A DNA stretch of 49,518 nt from an uncultured bacterium (GCA_937976335.1 CALJRW010000008.1:1-49518); one strand, 5' to 3'; positions 35,098 to 44,107 are shown, counted from the stretch's first letter. A program made the numbers and translations. The notes: generated by a model not told the origin, from the sequence alone.

Positions 35098-35220
35098 GGT
35101 TTTTCCTTAATTTTTTTGGTTTTTTCATGGTTTTAAACTTGAGTTTTTAAGAAGTATGGCTTTTGTAATATTTTTCTTAGATAAAAGTCAGATTTTAAAT
35201 TTGCTTGTGGAGAAAATGGC

Positions 35221-35511
35221 ATGAAAAAATTTACAGATAGACAATTAATGATTTTTGAAAAAGAGGTAATAGACTGTGCGGACTATGTATTGCTACTAGG
35301 GGAATGCTTAGATTCTGATATGCCGTGTGCTTTAAAGAATAGACTTATCTTGCATAAGGAGGAGTGTAAAACTTGTCAGAAATTCGAAAAGGAATACAAA
35401 AATGTTATTTCAATAGCTAAAACGTTAAAAGAAGATTACTCAGAAAAGGAAATCCCAAAAGATACTCAGAAGAGGTTAAGAAGCTTTGTTAAAGCCTTAG
35501 CATCAAACTAA
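35221..35511 (+). CDS. Small zinc-finger anti-sigma-like protein
   Basis: A 96-aa soluble protein with the zinc-binding anti-sigma motif HKEECKTC (HxxxCxxC) at about residues 42-50, plus an upstream Cys pair (DCADYV, MPCALKN) that could supply the remaining ligand. This is the ZAS/zf-HC2 pattern. It has no membrane helix. The partner sigma factor is not adjacent; the ECF sigma at 40192 has its own membrane anti-sigma. The GGAG ribosome site 9 bp upstream supports the start. It is followed by the inverted-repeat cassette. Confidence 0.72.
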   Translation: MKKFTDRQLMIFEKEVIDCADYVLLLGECLDSDMPCALKNRLILHKEECKTCQKFEKEYKNVISIAKTLKEDYSEKEIPKDTQKRLRSFVKALASN

Positions 35512-35520
35512 AACCTTTTT

Positions 35521-35544
35521 ACCACGTTTTCTACCACGTTTTCT
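35521..35544. repeat. Tandem 12-bp repeat accacgttttct x2
   Basis: Two exact adjacent copies of accacgttttct (35521-35532 and 35533-35544). The second copy is the outer end of the 36-bp inverted repeat. It may be a scar of excision or insertion at the edge of the cassette. Confidence 0.85.
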
Positions 35545-35986
35545 CAGAGAGTTCGTGAAAAATGAAAATAAAGAAAATAAAAAATTGATTTCAAATCGAG
35601 AAGCATCACTAAAGAATTTAAATACTTAAATTATAACTTCTACGAAACTTTCAAAAAAAAACTCCGAATATTCTATTACAAGTTAAATAAAACTTGATTT
35701 AAAAAAATTATATGGAGGAAATATGTTTACAACTGAGCAAATTATAACGGCTACAGAGTTGGTAAAAAACTTTAAGAAAGTAAATAAGCAATTAGAATTT
35801 GATCCAGAAGCAATACTTGTTACTAATAAGTCATCGAAACATTTGGTAATTTTGCCTGCAGATGTTTATGAGAATCTTATAAAGAGACTTTTTCGGTATG
35901 AGCATAATATTGAAGAGCATGTGCAGTTTTGAGATTTGAAATCTATTTTTTATTTTCATTTTTCACGAACTCTCTGAGAAAACGTG
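35535..35986. mobile_element. Cassette flanked by perfect 36-bp inverted repeats carrying a Phd-like gene
   Basis: The left arm 35535-35570 begins cacgttttctcagagagttc; the right arm 35951-35986 is its exact complement over all 36 bases. Homology continues inward (gatttcaaatc at 35587-35597 against its complement at 35933-35943). The only gene inside is the antitoxin-like gene, whose stop codon touches the right repeat. No transposase and no clear target duplication are seen, so this is either a non-autonomous element or a giant hairpin around the gene. Confidence 0.7.
35723..35932 (+). CDS. Phd/YefM-family antitoxin-like protein, solitary
   Basis: A 69-aa protein with the Phd/YefM N-terminal DNA-binding pattern: IITATELVKNFKKVNKQL, then a beta strand AILVTNKSSKHLVILPADVYENLIKRL, matching the typical ITATELRRNFKEVL...PVAVLLSLEDYERL. 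It binds DNA and, in complete systems, neutralises a RelE/Doc toxin through its C-terminus. Here the C-terminal tail is short (RYEHNIEEHVQF) and no toxin gene follows. A GGAGG ribosome site 6 bp upstream gives strong support that it is expressed. It sits inside the 36-bp inverted-repeat cassette. Confidence 0.8.
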   Translation: MFTTEQIITATELVKNFKKVNKQLEFDPEAILVTNKSSKHLVILPADVYENLIKRLFRYEHNIEEHVQF

Positions 35987-36038
35987 TGGATATTGCAACT
36001 GGCTAGCAAATTTTATTATATTTCAGTATAGTTTCCAA

Positions 36039-37448
36039 ATGTTGGTTCTTGCCTTATATACTCTTTGTTTAACAATATTGTGCTTTTACGGCACTTATAG
36101 GGTATATTTAATATATCAGCTAGTAAGTGGGGCATATCAATTACCCAAGCCTCAATACTTAGAAAATTATCCTTTAGTCTGTGTTCAAATCCCTCTATAT
36201 AATGAGCTTCAAGTTGCAGAAAGAATCGTTAAGGCTGTTCTAGAATTTACTTATCCAAAAGAATTGATAGAAATTCAAATCTTAGATGATTCTAATGATG
36301 AAACTGTAAATATTATCGATAAGTTAGTCATAGAAGCAAAAAAGAAAGGCTTTAAAATTGAAGCTATTAGAAGAGAAAAAAGATCTGGTTTTAAGGCAGG
36401 TGCTTTACAAAATGGTATTGATAAAACTGAGGCTAAATTTTTTGCAATTTTTGATTCTGATTTTGTTCCTCCTAAGGATTTTTTGATTAAAAACATCCCT
36501 TTATTTAGACCTAAGACTGCTTTTGTTCAAACTAGATGGAGTTATCTAAATAGAACTAAAAGTTTTTTTACCAGAGCTCAAGCAATTTTACTTGATGGAC
36601 ATTTTTTGGTCGAACATTCAGCGCGTGCAGCTAGAACGTTTTTTAATTTTAACGGTACTGCTGGTATTTGGAGAAAAGAAGCTATTTTAGATGCAGGTGG
36701 ATGGCAAGCAGACACTTTAACTGAAGATCTTGATTTATCGTACCGTGCAAAACTAAAAGGTTGGAACGCTATATATAATAGAGATTACATTTGTCCAAGT
36801 GAACTACCTGAAACAATTAGTGCATTTAAGACCCAACAGTACAGGTGGATGAAAGGAACTGCTCAAGTTTTTAAAAAACAAATAAAAAATATTACATTTT
36901 CTAAATCACTAACAAAAACCGAAAAGTTTGATGCTTTTATGCATTTGTCATATCCTTTTTGTTACGTATGGGGATTAATTCTTGGACTATTAATTTTTCC
37001 AGCAGGTTTTTTAAGATTTAAACATGGAATAGATGTTGGATTTTCCATAGAGTTATGTGTATTTTTTCTAACAATTCCAACTGTCTATTTATTTTATGTT
37101 TATTCTCAAGTTGTCCAAAATAAAAAAATTAATTTTTTGGATTTAACTCTATCTTTAATGTTAGGTATTGGGATGTCTCCCCATTGCACCAAGGCAATCT
37201 TTTCTGGATTTTTTAAAAGCGTAGGAGAGTTTATTAGAACACCAAAATTTGGAAATTTTACTTCTAACAGAGCATTCCAATTTAAAAAAGGTGTAGTTCA
37301 CAGCTTTAAGGAGATAGCACTAATAATTTACCTATTCTTTAGTTACATGTATTTTTGTAATGAAAACTGCTATTATTCACTCCCATTTGTATTTTTAATA
37401 ATTGGTGGATATTTTTTCATCTTTGCCCAATCTTTAAGAAGAAATTAG
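36039..37448 (+). CDS. Cellulose-synthase/CslA-like family 2 glycosyltransferase
   Basis: 469 aa. One N-terminal helix, then a processive GT2 domain: VQIPLYNE, ILDDSNDET, IFDSDFVPP (DxD), TEDLDLSYRAKLKGW and the QQYRWMKGTAQV signature (QxxRW), which mark processive beta-glycan synthases such as glucomannan 4-beta-mannosyltransferase or curdlan-type enzymes. Four C-terminal helices follow. It probably extrudes a beta-linked polysaccharide across the inner membrane. The stop is directly adjacent to the polA start codon (TAG-ATG), so the two are coupled. Confidence 0.92.
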   Translation: MLVLALYTLCLTILCFYGTYRVYLIYQLVSGAYQLPKPQYLENYPLVCVQIPLYNELQVAERIVKAVLEFTYPKELIEIQILDDSNDETVNIIDKLVIEAKKKGFKIEAIRREKRSGFKAGALQNGIDKTEAKFFAIFDSDFVPPKDFLIKNIPLFRPKTAFVQTRWSYLNRTKSFFTRAQAILLDGHFLVEHSARAARTFFNFNGTAGIWRKEAILDAGGWQADTLTEDLDLSYRAKLKGWNAIYNRDYICPSELPETISAFKTQQYRWMKGTAQVFKKQIKNITFSKSLTKTEKFDAFMHLSYPFCYVWGLILGLLIFPAGFLRFKHGIDVGFSIELCVFFLTIPTVYLFYVYSQVVQNKKINFLDLTLSLMLGIGMSPHCTKAIFSGFFKSVGEFIRTPKFGNFTSNRAFQFKKGVVHSFKEIALIIYLFFSYMYFCNENCYYSLPFVFLIIGGYFFIFAQSLRRN

Positions 37449-40190
37449 ATGTCAGAAAAAATATATATAGTTGATGGTTCTGGTTATATTTTCAGAGCTT
37501 ATTATGCCATTGCGCCTTTAAAAACCAAAGAAGGCTTCCCAACAAATGCTTTGTATGGATTCACTAAAATGCTTATTAAGCTTTTTAAGGAAGCTGAGTC
37601 TGAAAATATAGTTATGGTCTTTGATGCGGGACGTGAAACTTTTCGTAATGAAATTTATCCTGAATACAAAGCTAATCGCGATGAATGCCCAGCTGATTTA
37701 CTCCCTCAAATGCCATACTTTAGAGAAATATCAAAAGCACTTGGATTGAAAGTTTTAGAGTTACCTGGTTATGAAGCAGATGATGTAATTGGAACTTATG
37801 TTGAGTGTCTTAAAGATTCTGAATTAGAGGTTGTAGTTATTTCAGGCGACAAAGATTTAATGCAGTTAGTAAATAAAAAGGTATCGATATGGGATACTAT
37901 GAAGGATAAGGTCTACGATATTGAAGGTGTTAAAGAAAAAATGGGAGTTTATCCTGAAAAAATAACAGAGCTCTTAGCTCTTATGGGAGATTCTTCAGAT
38001 AATATCCCTGGAGTTACCGGGGTTGGTCCAAAGACAGCAATAGCCTTGATTGAAAGTTATGGTGATAGTGAGTCGATTATTAACTCAACTCAAGAAATAA
38101 AAGAAAATAAGGCAATTAGAGGAAGAATAAAGATTTCAGAAAGAATTGAAGAAGACCCCGAAATCTTACGTCTAAGTAGAAAACTGGTTGAGATTAAGCG
38201 AGATTCGCCAGTTTTATTAGAAAGTGGTGAAGGAGTAGTAGAGATTAAAAATTTAGATACGACAGAGCTAGTTGATTTTTCTAAAAGATTTCCTTTTGAT
38301 GAAGAAATGATTGCGACTTTAGTTGAGAAATTTCAGTTCAATTCTCTTTTTAAAGATTTAGATTCTGTAAAATCTATTCCAACAAACAATAGTTATAATT
38401 TTAATTTTCAGTTAATTGATGAAAGTAATTTTGACGCATGGCTTGAAAAATTTTTGAGCGTTGAAAATTTTGCTTTTGATGTAGAAACAACTTCATTAGA
38501 TCCACTTGAAGCAAAATTAGTTGGCATTGCTATTTGTTGGGAAGATGATACTTCTTATTATATTCCTTTTGCTCATAAAGATAAATCTAAAAAACAACTT
38601 TCCTTAGAAAAATTTATTCAAAAAACAAAAGATCATTTTAGAAATTCAGAAATTAAGAAAATTGGCCAGAATTTAAAATATGATGTTAGTGTTCTTAAAC
38701 AACAAGGTTTAGAAGTCAATGGTGTTAGCTTTGATACTATGATTGCTGCTTATCTTCTTCATCCAGATTCTGGTGGTTATAGTTTAACTAATCTCTCAAG
38801 AGAGCATCTTGCTTATAGGATGAGTGAATATGAAAATGTGGTTTCTAAAGAAGAAGATTTTTCTGATGTACTTCTAGAAGAAGCAAAAAACTACGCAGCA
38901 GAAGATGCAATTTGCACTTGGCTTTTGAAAGCAAAGTTAGAACCTCTTTTGGAAGAAAACGAACTTTTAGAAGTTTTTCAAAAAATAGAGATTCCTTTAA
39001 TTACAGTGCTTGCAGATATGGAGCTAGCTGGGATTGAGCTGGATAAAGATTTTTTAACAGGAATGTCAAAGCATCTTGAAAATTCCTTAGAAGCTGTAAC
39101 TAGTTTAATTTATCACGAAGCTGGCTCAGAATTTAACATTAATTCTCCAAAACAATTATCAGAAGTTTTATTTACTAAAATGGAAATTCCCACAAAAGGA
39201 ATAAAAAAAACAAAAACAAGTTTCTCCACAAATGTTGTAACTCTTGAAAAGCTTAAGCCAGACTATAAAATTGCTGAGCTTTTACTTGATTATAGAATGC
39301 TTTTTAAACTAAAGAGTACATACGTTGACGCACTTCCTGCACAAATTTCACCAGTAACGAATCGTCTTCACACGCAATTTAATCAAACTGTTACAGGAAC
39401 TGGAAGGCTATCTAGCTCAAGCCCTAATTTACAAAACATTCCAATACAAAAGCCTGAAGGACGAGAAGTTAGAAAAGGTTTTGTTGCCAGTTCTAAAAAA
39501 ATTCTTATCTCTGCCGATTACTCGCAAATTGAATTAAGAATCTTAGCACACATGAGTAATGATGAATCCTTAATTGAAGCTTTTATGAATAATGAAGACA
39601 TTCATGCTAAAACTGCTAGAGAAATTTTTGATATACCTCAAGATGAAGAGATAGAAGTTGACAAAAGAAGACATGGAAAAACAATTAATTTCGGAATTAT
39701 TTACGGTATTTCGCCTTTTCGCTTAGCTCGAGATTTAGAGGTTCCTTTTTATGTTGCTGAAGAATACATAAATGCATATTTTGCTAAATATTCAGGTGTT
39801 AAAACATTTTTTGATTCATTAGAGCAACAAGCTGTCCAAGATGGTTTTGTTAAGACAATGTGGGGGAGAAGAAGAAATTTAAATGAACTAGAGGATAGGT
39901 CTAGAGATAAGGGTTTTTTAAGAAGAGTTGCAGTGAATGCTCCTATCCAAGGAACGGCAGCAGATGTTATTAAGCTTGCTATGATCGACATACAAAATAG
40001 AATAATTCGTGATAAGCTACCTTTAAAAATGCTTCTACAAATTCATGATGAACTAGTATTCGAAGCTGATGAAAATTCATATGAAGATATGATACATTAT
40101 ATAAAAGAAGACATGGAATGTATTGGACGTTTTCAAGTGCCATTAAAAGTTGATGTAGGTTTTGGTAAAAATTGGGAAGTAGCGCACTAA
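37449..40190 (+). CDS. polA: DNA polymerase I
   Basis: 913 aa with all three domains. 5'-3' exonuclease at about 1-290 (VDGSGYIFRAYYA, EYKANRDECP, GDSSDNIPGVTGVGPKTA). Proofreading exonuclease at about 325-510 with FDVETTSLDP and YAAEDA, both intact, so it should proofread. Family A polymerase at about 560-913 with ISADYSQIELRILAHMS near 692, RRHGKTINFGIIYG and QIHDELVFE near 866. It removes Okazaki primers and fills repair gaps. It lies directly between a glycosyltransferase and an ECF sigma gene, with zero or one base between each, an unusual neighbourhood. Confidence 0.98.
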   Translation: MSEKIYIVDGSGYIFRAYYAIAPLKTKEGFPTNALYGFTKMLIKLFKEAESENIVMVFDAGRETFRNEIYPEYKANRDECPADLLPQMPYFREISKALGLKVLELPGYEADDVIGTYVECLKDSELEVVVISGDKDLMQLVNKKVSIWDTMKDKVYDIEGVKEKMGVYPEKITELLALMGDSSDNIPGVTGVGPKTAIALIESYGDSESIINSTQEIKENKAIRGRIKISERIEEDPEILRLSRKLVEIKRDSPVLLESGEGVVEIKNLDTTELVDFSKRFPFDEEMIATLVEKFQFNSLFKDLDSVKSIPTNNSYNFNFQLIDESNFDAWLEKFLSVENFAFDVETTSLDPLEAKLVGIAICWEDDTSYYIPFAHKDKSKKQLSLEKFIQKTKDHFRNSEIKKIGQNLKYDVSVLKQQGLEVNGVSFDTMIAAYLLHPDSGGYSLTNLSREHLAYRMSEYENVVSKEEDFSDVLLEEAKNYAAEDAICTWLLKAKLEPLLEENELLEVFQKIEIPLITVLADMELAGIELDKDFLTGMSKHLENSLEAVTSLIYHEAGSEFNINSPKQLSEVLFTKMEIPTKGIKKTKTSFSTNVVTLEKLKPDYKIAELLLDYRMLFKLKSTYVDALPAQISPVTNRLHTQFNQTVTGTGRLSSSSPNLQNIPIQKPEGREVRKGFVASSKKILISADYSQIELRILAHMSNDESLIEAFMNNEDIHAKTAREIFDIPQDEEIEVDKRRHGKTINFGIIYGISPFRLARDLEVPFYVAEEYINAYFAKYSGVKTFFDSLEQQAVQDGFVKTMWGRRRNLNELEDRSRDKGFLRRVAVNAPIQGTAADVIKLAMIDIQNRIIRDKLPLKMLLQIHDELVFEADENSYEDMIHYIKEDMECIGRFQVPLKVDVGFGKNWEVAH

Positions 40191-40191
40191 A

Positions 40192-40812
40192 ATGAAATTA
40201 GATAAGGATGTAGAAAAAGCGTTAGTTACTAAAGCTAAAAAAGGTGATAAGGAAGCCTTTAGAGAACTCGTTGAAGCATATCAAACTAGAATTTTTCATG
40301 CTGCAAATAAAGTCTTAAAATCTGAAGCTGAGGCTGAAGAAGTAGCGCAAGAATCTTTTGTAAAAGCATATTTAAATCTTGATAAATTTAAAGGTGATTC
40401 TTCATTTTATACTTGGCTCTATAGAATTACATTCAATATGGCAATCGATGTCCAAAGAAAGCTTGCAAGACGTGGTGGTGAAAAAATCAGTTTTGAAGAA
40501 TCTTTTATGGGTGAGCCTGATAATCATACTCCTGATAAAGATTTAATCTCTAAAGAATCGAGAGTTCTTATTCAAAACGCTCTAAATGAGCTTTCAGAGG
40601 AGCATAGGAATGTTGTAGTGATGCGAGATGTAGAAGGCTTTTCCTATTCTGAAATAGCTAAGATAATAGGTGTTAATAGTGGGACTGTAATGAGTAGGAT
40701 ATTTTATGCGAGAAAAAAGATGCGAGAGTATCTTAAATCGCACAAAAACTTAATAGAAAACTTTGAAGATAAGTCGTTGAAATTACGTCAAACTTGTAAT
40801 GTAGGGGTATAG
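40192..40812 (+). CDS. rpoE: ECF RNA polymerase sigma factor, RpoE-like
   Basis: 206 aa. Region 2: AFRELVEAYQTRIFHAANKVL, EEVAQESFVKAYLNLDKFKG and FYTWLYRITFNMAIDVQRK, which recognise the -10. Region 4: ALNELSEEHRNVVVMRDVEGFSYSEIAKIIGVNSGTVMSRIFYARKKMREYL. Both are fully conserved in the RpoE/SigW manner. It starts one base after the polA stop and is followed 9 bp later by a membrane anti-sigma protein, the usual pair for envelope-stress signalling. The C-terminal ~25 residues extend beyond the normal end. Confidence 0.93.
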   Translation: MKLDKDVEKALVTKAKKGDKEAFRELVEAYQTRIFHAANKVLKSEAEAEEVAQESFVKAYLNLDKFKGDSSFYTWLYRITFNMAIDVQRKLARRGGEKISFEESFMGEPDNHTPDKDLISKESRVLIQNALNELSEEHRNVVVMRDVEGFSYSEIAKIIGVNSGTVMSRIFYARKKMREYLKSHKNLIENFEDKSLKLRQTCNVGV

Positions 40813-40820
40813 TCGAACTT

Positions 40821-41474
40821 ATGAAGATAAAAGAAGAAAAATTACTATCTAGATATATTGATAATGAGCTTGGGATCTTAGGCAAATTTAAAGCTAAAAG
40901 CCTCTTAAAACGATCTTCTGAGGCAAGAGACGTTGTTGAAGGTTTAAGTGAGCAAAGTGAGTTAGTGAGTAGTTTGTCTACAAATAGCTTAAAGGTAAAT
41001 TTAGCCGACAAGATTTTTCAAAGAATAGAGCAAGAAGAAAAAGCTGAATTTTATCTTGGAAAAAGAAGAAATTTGGAAAAACAAGAAAGGGATAGTGCTT
41101 TTTCTTGGGGACTTGTAGGAACTCTTGCAAGTGCTGCTGCATGTCTAGCCTTATTTTTTACCTTTGCTAATGATAATTCTGATAATATAGAAACACAGGT
41201 TGCTAAAGTTCAGAAAGAATCTTTTCAAGCTGAACGACAATCAAGTACAGTACAGCTAACTAGTGTTTCTGATTCTGGTTTTGATTTCGAAGATCCTAGT
41301 GTTGAAGTTGAGTGGTTAAAAAGTGATGGACGAGTAAAGATGATTCCTGCAAAAAATGAAAAACAAATGCCTATTATTTGGATTAAGCCAAGGAGATTTG
41401 GCGATACTCCAAGAATTATTGAAACTCCAGAGTTAAATTTTCCACGCGCAATTACGGTTAAAAATGCAAATTAA
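40821..41474 (+). CDS. Putative transmembrane anti-sigma factor
   Basis: 217 aa. The N-terminal cytoplasmic part begins KIKEEKLLSRYIDNELGILGK, the helical RseA-like sigma-binding layout (LSRYIDNEL). A single membrane helix lies around residues 95-118 (WGLVGTLASAAACLALFFTF). The periplasmic tail is ~100 residues. No zinc HxxxCxxC motif is present, so it belongs to the RseA rather than ZAS type. It lies right behind the ECF sigma gene. The 3' end overlaps the next gene by 11 bp. Confidence 0.82.
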   Translation: MKIKEEKLLSRYIDNELGILGKFKAKSLLKRSSEARDVVEGLSEQSELVSSLSTNSLKVNLADKIFQRIEQEEKAEFYLGKRRNLEKQERDSAFSWGLVGTLASAAACLALFFTFANDNSDNIETQVAKVQKESFQAERQSSTVQLTSVSDSGFDFEDPSVEVEWLKSDGRVKMIPAKNEKQMPIIWIKPRRFGDTPRIIETPELNFPRAITVKNAN

Positions 41475-41922
41475 GTTATTTAGAAAATCCTTACTTGCTC
41501 TTGTTTTTATATTTTCTATAGCCTTACTTGCTACCTCTATTTATGCCGAACAAGAAATAATGTTAACTGTTAGAACAGTTTCTGCTTCGGTAAAGAAACA
41601 AAATTTTATTAATGAAAAATTGCAAGATATAAAACATAAGTTAAAAAAACTACCATTTAATCATTTCGATATTCGTTACGCCACAAATGTTCAAGTTCCT
41701 GTTAATGAAGAAAAAAAGATTAACTTAAGTGATGGGCATATTTTACTCTTAAAAGTTTTATATAAAGAAAAGAAAAAAATTGGTCTTAGGGTTAATTGGT
41801 TAGATAAAGCTGGGCTTGAATTACTTAATACGCAAATGCATTTTAATTCTAAAGAGCATATGATGGCAGGAGTTGAACAAGGTGCAAAACAAGGGTTGAT
41901 TTTGACTATTAGTGTTCAGTAG
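41464..41922 (+). CDS. Exported protein of unknown function, last gene of the sigma operon
   Basis: 152 aa with a signal peptide (MQIKLFRKSLLALVFIFSIALLATSIYA, cut after YA). The mature part is beta-rich (EIMLTVRTVSASVKKQ, INLSDGHILLLKVLYKEKKKIGLRVNW). I do not recognise a family. It overlaps the anti-sigma gene and may be a periplasmic partner in its signalling, like RseB in function but not in sequence; that is inference. Confidence 0.7.
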   Translation: MQIKLFRKSLLALVFIFSIALLATSIYAEQEIMLTVRTVSASVKKQNFINEKLQDIKHKLKKLPFNHFDIRYATNVQVPVNEEKKINLSDGHILLLKVLYKEKKKIGLRVNWLDKAGLELLNTQMHFNSKEHMMAGVEQGAKQGLILTISVQ

Positions 41923-42060
41923 TGATTTATAGAATATGACATTATCCTAGAAGGCTGTATTCCTTTCACAAAACATAAAAATCTCTAATATTTTCAGGCC
42001 TTTTGCTATTCTTAATTATTCCATATAAAATCTTTCTACTTTAAAAAAACAGGAGAATAA

Positions 42061-42933
42061 ATGAACAACTCAGGTGCATGGAAAATGAAGAATAAAGGAA
42101 GTAACAATAGCCCTCTATATGCAGGAATGTCCTTTCTGGCTTTTCTTGCTTTTTTTTGCATGTTTGTTTTTTCAATACTTGGCTTTAAAATGTTCTACAC
42201 AGTTCATCCTGGTGAAAAGGGACTTCTCTTTAAAAGATTTTCTGGCGGTCTAGTTAAAGATCAAATATACGACCAAGGTTTTCATGTTGTTGCTCCTTGG
42301 AATAATTTTTATGTTTATAATGTAAAAGTCCAAGAAGCTTTTGAAGCAATGGAAGTCCTTTCTAAAAATGGTTTATCTATTAAAATTGATTTAAGTTTTA
42401 GATTCAGGCCTGATCATGACAAAATTGGTTACCTGCATGATGAAGTTGGGAAGTACTATGTTGATAGTATTGTTAAGCCTGAAGTGCGTTCTGTAACAAG
42501 AGAAGTAATTGGAAACTATCTTCCTGAAGAATTATACTCTTCTAAAAGAGAAATTATTGAAGATGAAATTTTTTCTTTAACTTCTAAAGGCGTTAAACCA
42601 AAAAATTTAATCATTGATGCAATTTTAATTAGAGATGTAACTCTTCCAAAAACACTACAGACTGCAATTGAACAAAAGTTAAAGCAAGAACAGGAATCTT
42701 TAGAGTATGAATTTAAACTTACTAAAGAATCAAAAGAAGCAGAAAGAAAACGTATTGAAGCCCAGGGTATTGCTGATTTCCAAAAAATTGTATCAAGCAC
42801 TATTACTCCAGAACTTCTTCGTTGGAAGGGTGTAGAAACCACTCAAGAACTAGCAAGTTCAGCTAATTCTAAGATTGTTGTTATTGGTAACGGGAAAGGG
42901 GATCTGCCGATTATTCTTGGTGGCGATAAGTAA
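42061..42933 (+). CDS. SPFH/prohibitin-family membrane protein
   Basis: 290 aa. One N-terminal membrane helix (residues ~22-46) and an SPFH/Band 7 domain: YTVHPGEKGLLFKRFSGGLVKDQIYDQGFHVVAPWNNFYVYNV and the KNGLSIKIDLSFRFRPDHDK segment. A coiled-coil follows (IEQKLKQEQESLEYEFKLTKESKEAERKRIEAQG), then GKGDLPIILGGDK. This is prohibitin-like and close to HflC-type proteins, which form ring scaffolds around membrane proteases such as FtsH. It has an AGGAG ribosome site. It stands alone, so no hflK partner is present here. Confidence 0.92.
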   Translation: MNNSGAWKMKNKGSNNSPLYAGMSFLAFLAFFCMFVFSILGFKMFYTVHPGEKGLLFKRFSGGLVKDQIYDQGFHVVAPWNNFYVYNVKVQEAFEAMEVLSKNGLSIKIDLSFRFRPDHDKIGYLHDEVGKYYVDSIVKPEVRSVTREVIGNYLPEELYSSKREIIEDEIFSLTSKGVKPKNLIIDAILIRDVTLPKTLQTAIEQKLKQEQESLEYEFKLTKESKEAERKRIEAQGIADFQKIVSSTITPELLRWKGVETTQELASSANSKIVVIGNGKGDLPIILGGDK

Positions 42934-42980
42934 AGAGTGCTTAAAGAAGCATGCAATATAGGCTTGTAATAAAGAGTATT

Positions 42981-43026
42981 TTAGCTGAGAAAGAAAGTAC
43001 AGTTTGAGATTTTCTTTCTGAGCTAA
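42981..43026. terminator. Hairpin downstream of the SPFH gene
   Basis: ttagctgagaaagaaa (42981-42996) pairs with ttctttctgagctaa (43012-43026) with one mismatch, forming a ~15-bp stem. It lies 48 bp after the SPFH stop. There is no strong T-tract, so it may be a terminator or a stability hairpin. Confidence 0.6.
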
Positions 43027-43138
43027 GTTATAAAAGAACTTAACTACCTGTTAATACAGCCAATTTCTTTAGTTTTTACTATACGTCTATCACTTAACTA
43101 TTCATAACTAAATAGCAAACTAATTATAGGATTTTTTT

Positions 43139-44107
43139 ATGGCTCTTAGTCAAAATAGTGCACATTCATATGACGGAAGTATACCTGACGAATTGTTAGC
43201 TCAGGCAAACGATACTTCAAACACTTTAGATATGAGACTTGTGAATTTAGGATTGTTACTGCCATATTTAAATAATTATTATGACGAATTTTTTGCTGCT
43301 GCAGATAGTTTAAAAAAAGATGCTCAAGAAATTGAAGATGATGACGTAGATATAGTAGATGTAATAATTCTTGAGGAAGTAGCGAAAGAAATAGATAGCT
43401 GCTTAAAAGATTTAGATAGACATATAGCATTATGTAATAAATATGACGTCACTCATGAACGTGTTCAGGTATATTATATTCTCGCTTGTATTCAGTATAA
43501 TTTTGATGGACCAGAGGCAATAAGTTTCTATGATGCAAAAATGGAAGAGACTAATCAATCTCAAAGAGGAGAGTCAGATGAATTAGGTAGACTTGTTTTT
43601 GGAAATTTTATTAGAAAACAACAGAAAGAATTATTAACAGAAGTTGAAAGAATTACTATTGATAATTTAGAAGAGGCAATTCAAATGCTAGAAGATCCAG
43701 AGACAGATTATCCTGAAAGAGTAGTATTATTTACTTCACTAATACCACATGTAACAAAGTGTAGAGAAGCTTTAGAAAATGCATATAATAGTATTATCAC
43801 TGATATTGACCTTGAGGCTAATGATATGTCCTTTGAAGAAGATGAAATGCTAAAAACTGAGCTTTCAAAATATATGGCATTAATGGAAGCAATTTTTACA
43901 AATCAAAACGATATAAATTTTTTAAAAAATTTAATTCCTGCTACAATGACGGAAGGAGTAAAGGAAGCAGTATCAATATTTAATCTAGAAAGAGCGCAAA
44001 GAGTTGTAGATCATCTTGAATATTACCATATCGGTGGAGAAGGAGTTCCAGAATTAATACAAGTCTTTAGAAAGGCAATTTTAACAGCTAGAATAGATTT
44101 GAGTTAA
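43139..44107 (+). CDS. Acidic helical protein of unknown function
   Basis: 322 aa with no signal peptide, membrane helix or recognisable domain. The composition is strongly acidic and helix-forming (AQEIEDDDVDIVDVIILEEV, NDMSFEEDEMLKTELSKYMALM). An AGGA ribosome site sits 9 bp before the ATG and the coding pattern is continuous, so the gene is real. It is monocistronic, after a terminator-like hairpin and convergent with the TrmB gene. It might be a TPR-like solenoid; I cannot assign a role. Confidence 0.65.
   Translation: MALSQNSAHSYDGSIPDELLAQANDTSNTLDMRLVNLGLLLPYLNNYYDEFFAAADSLKKDAQEIEDDDVDIVDVIILEEVAKEIDSCLKDLDRHIALCNKYDVTHERVQVYYILACIQYNFDGPEAISFYDAKMEETNQSQRGESDELGRLVFGNFIRKQQKELLTEVERITIDNLEEAIQMLEDPETDYPERVVLFTSLIPHVTKCREALENAYNSIITDIDLEANDMSFEEDEMLKTELSKYMALMEAIFTNQNDINFLKNLIPATMTEGVKEAVSIFNLERAQRVVDHLEYYHIGGEGVPELIQVFRKAILTARIDLS

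Noticed and set aside
35949..35990. Reading the 36-bp inverted repeat simply as a terminator of the antitoxin gene
   Set aside because: The partner arm is ~380 bp upstream, before the gene, not adjacent, so it is not a local terminator stem.
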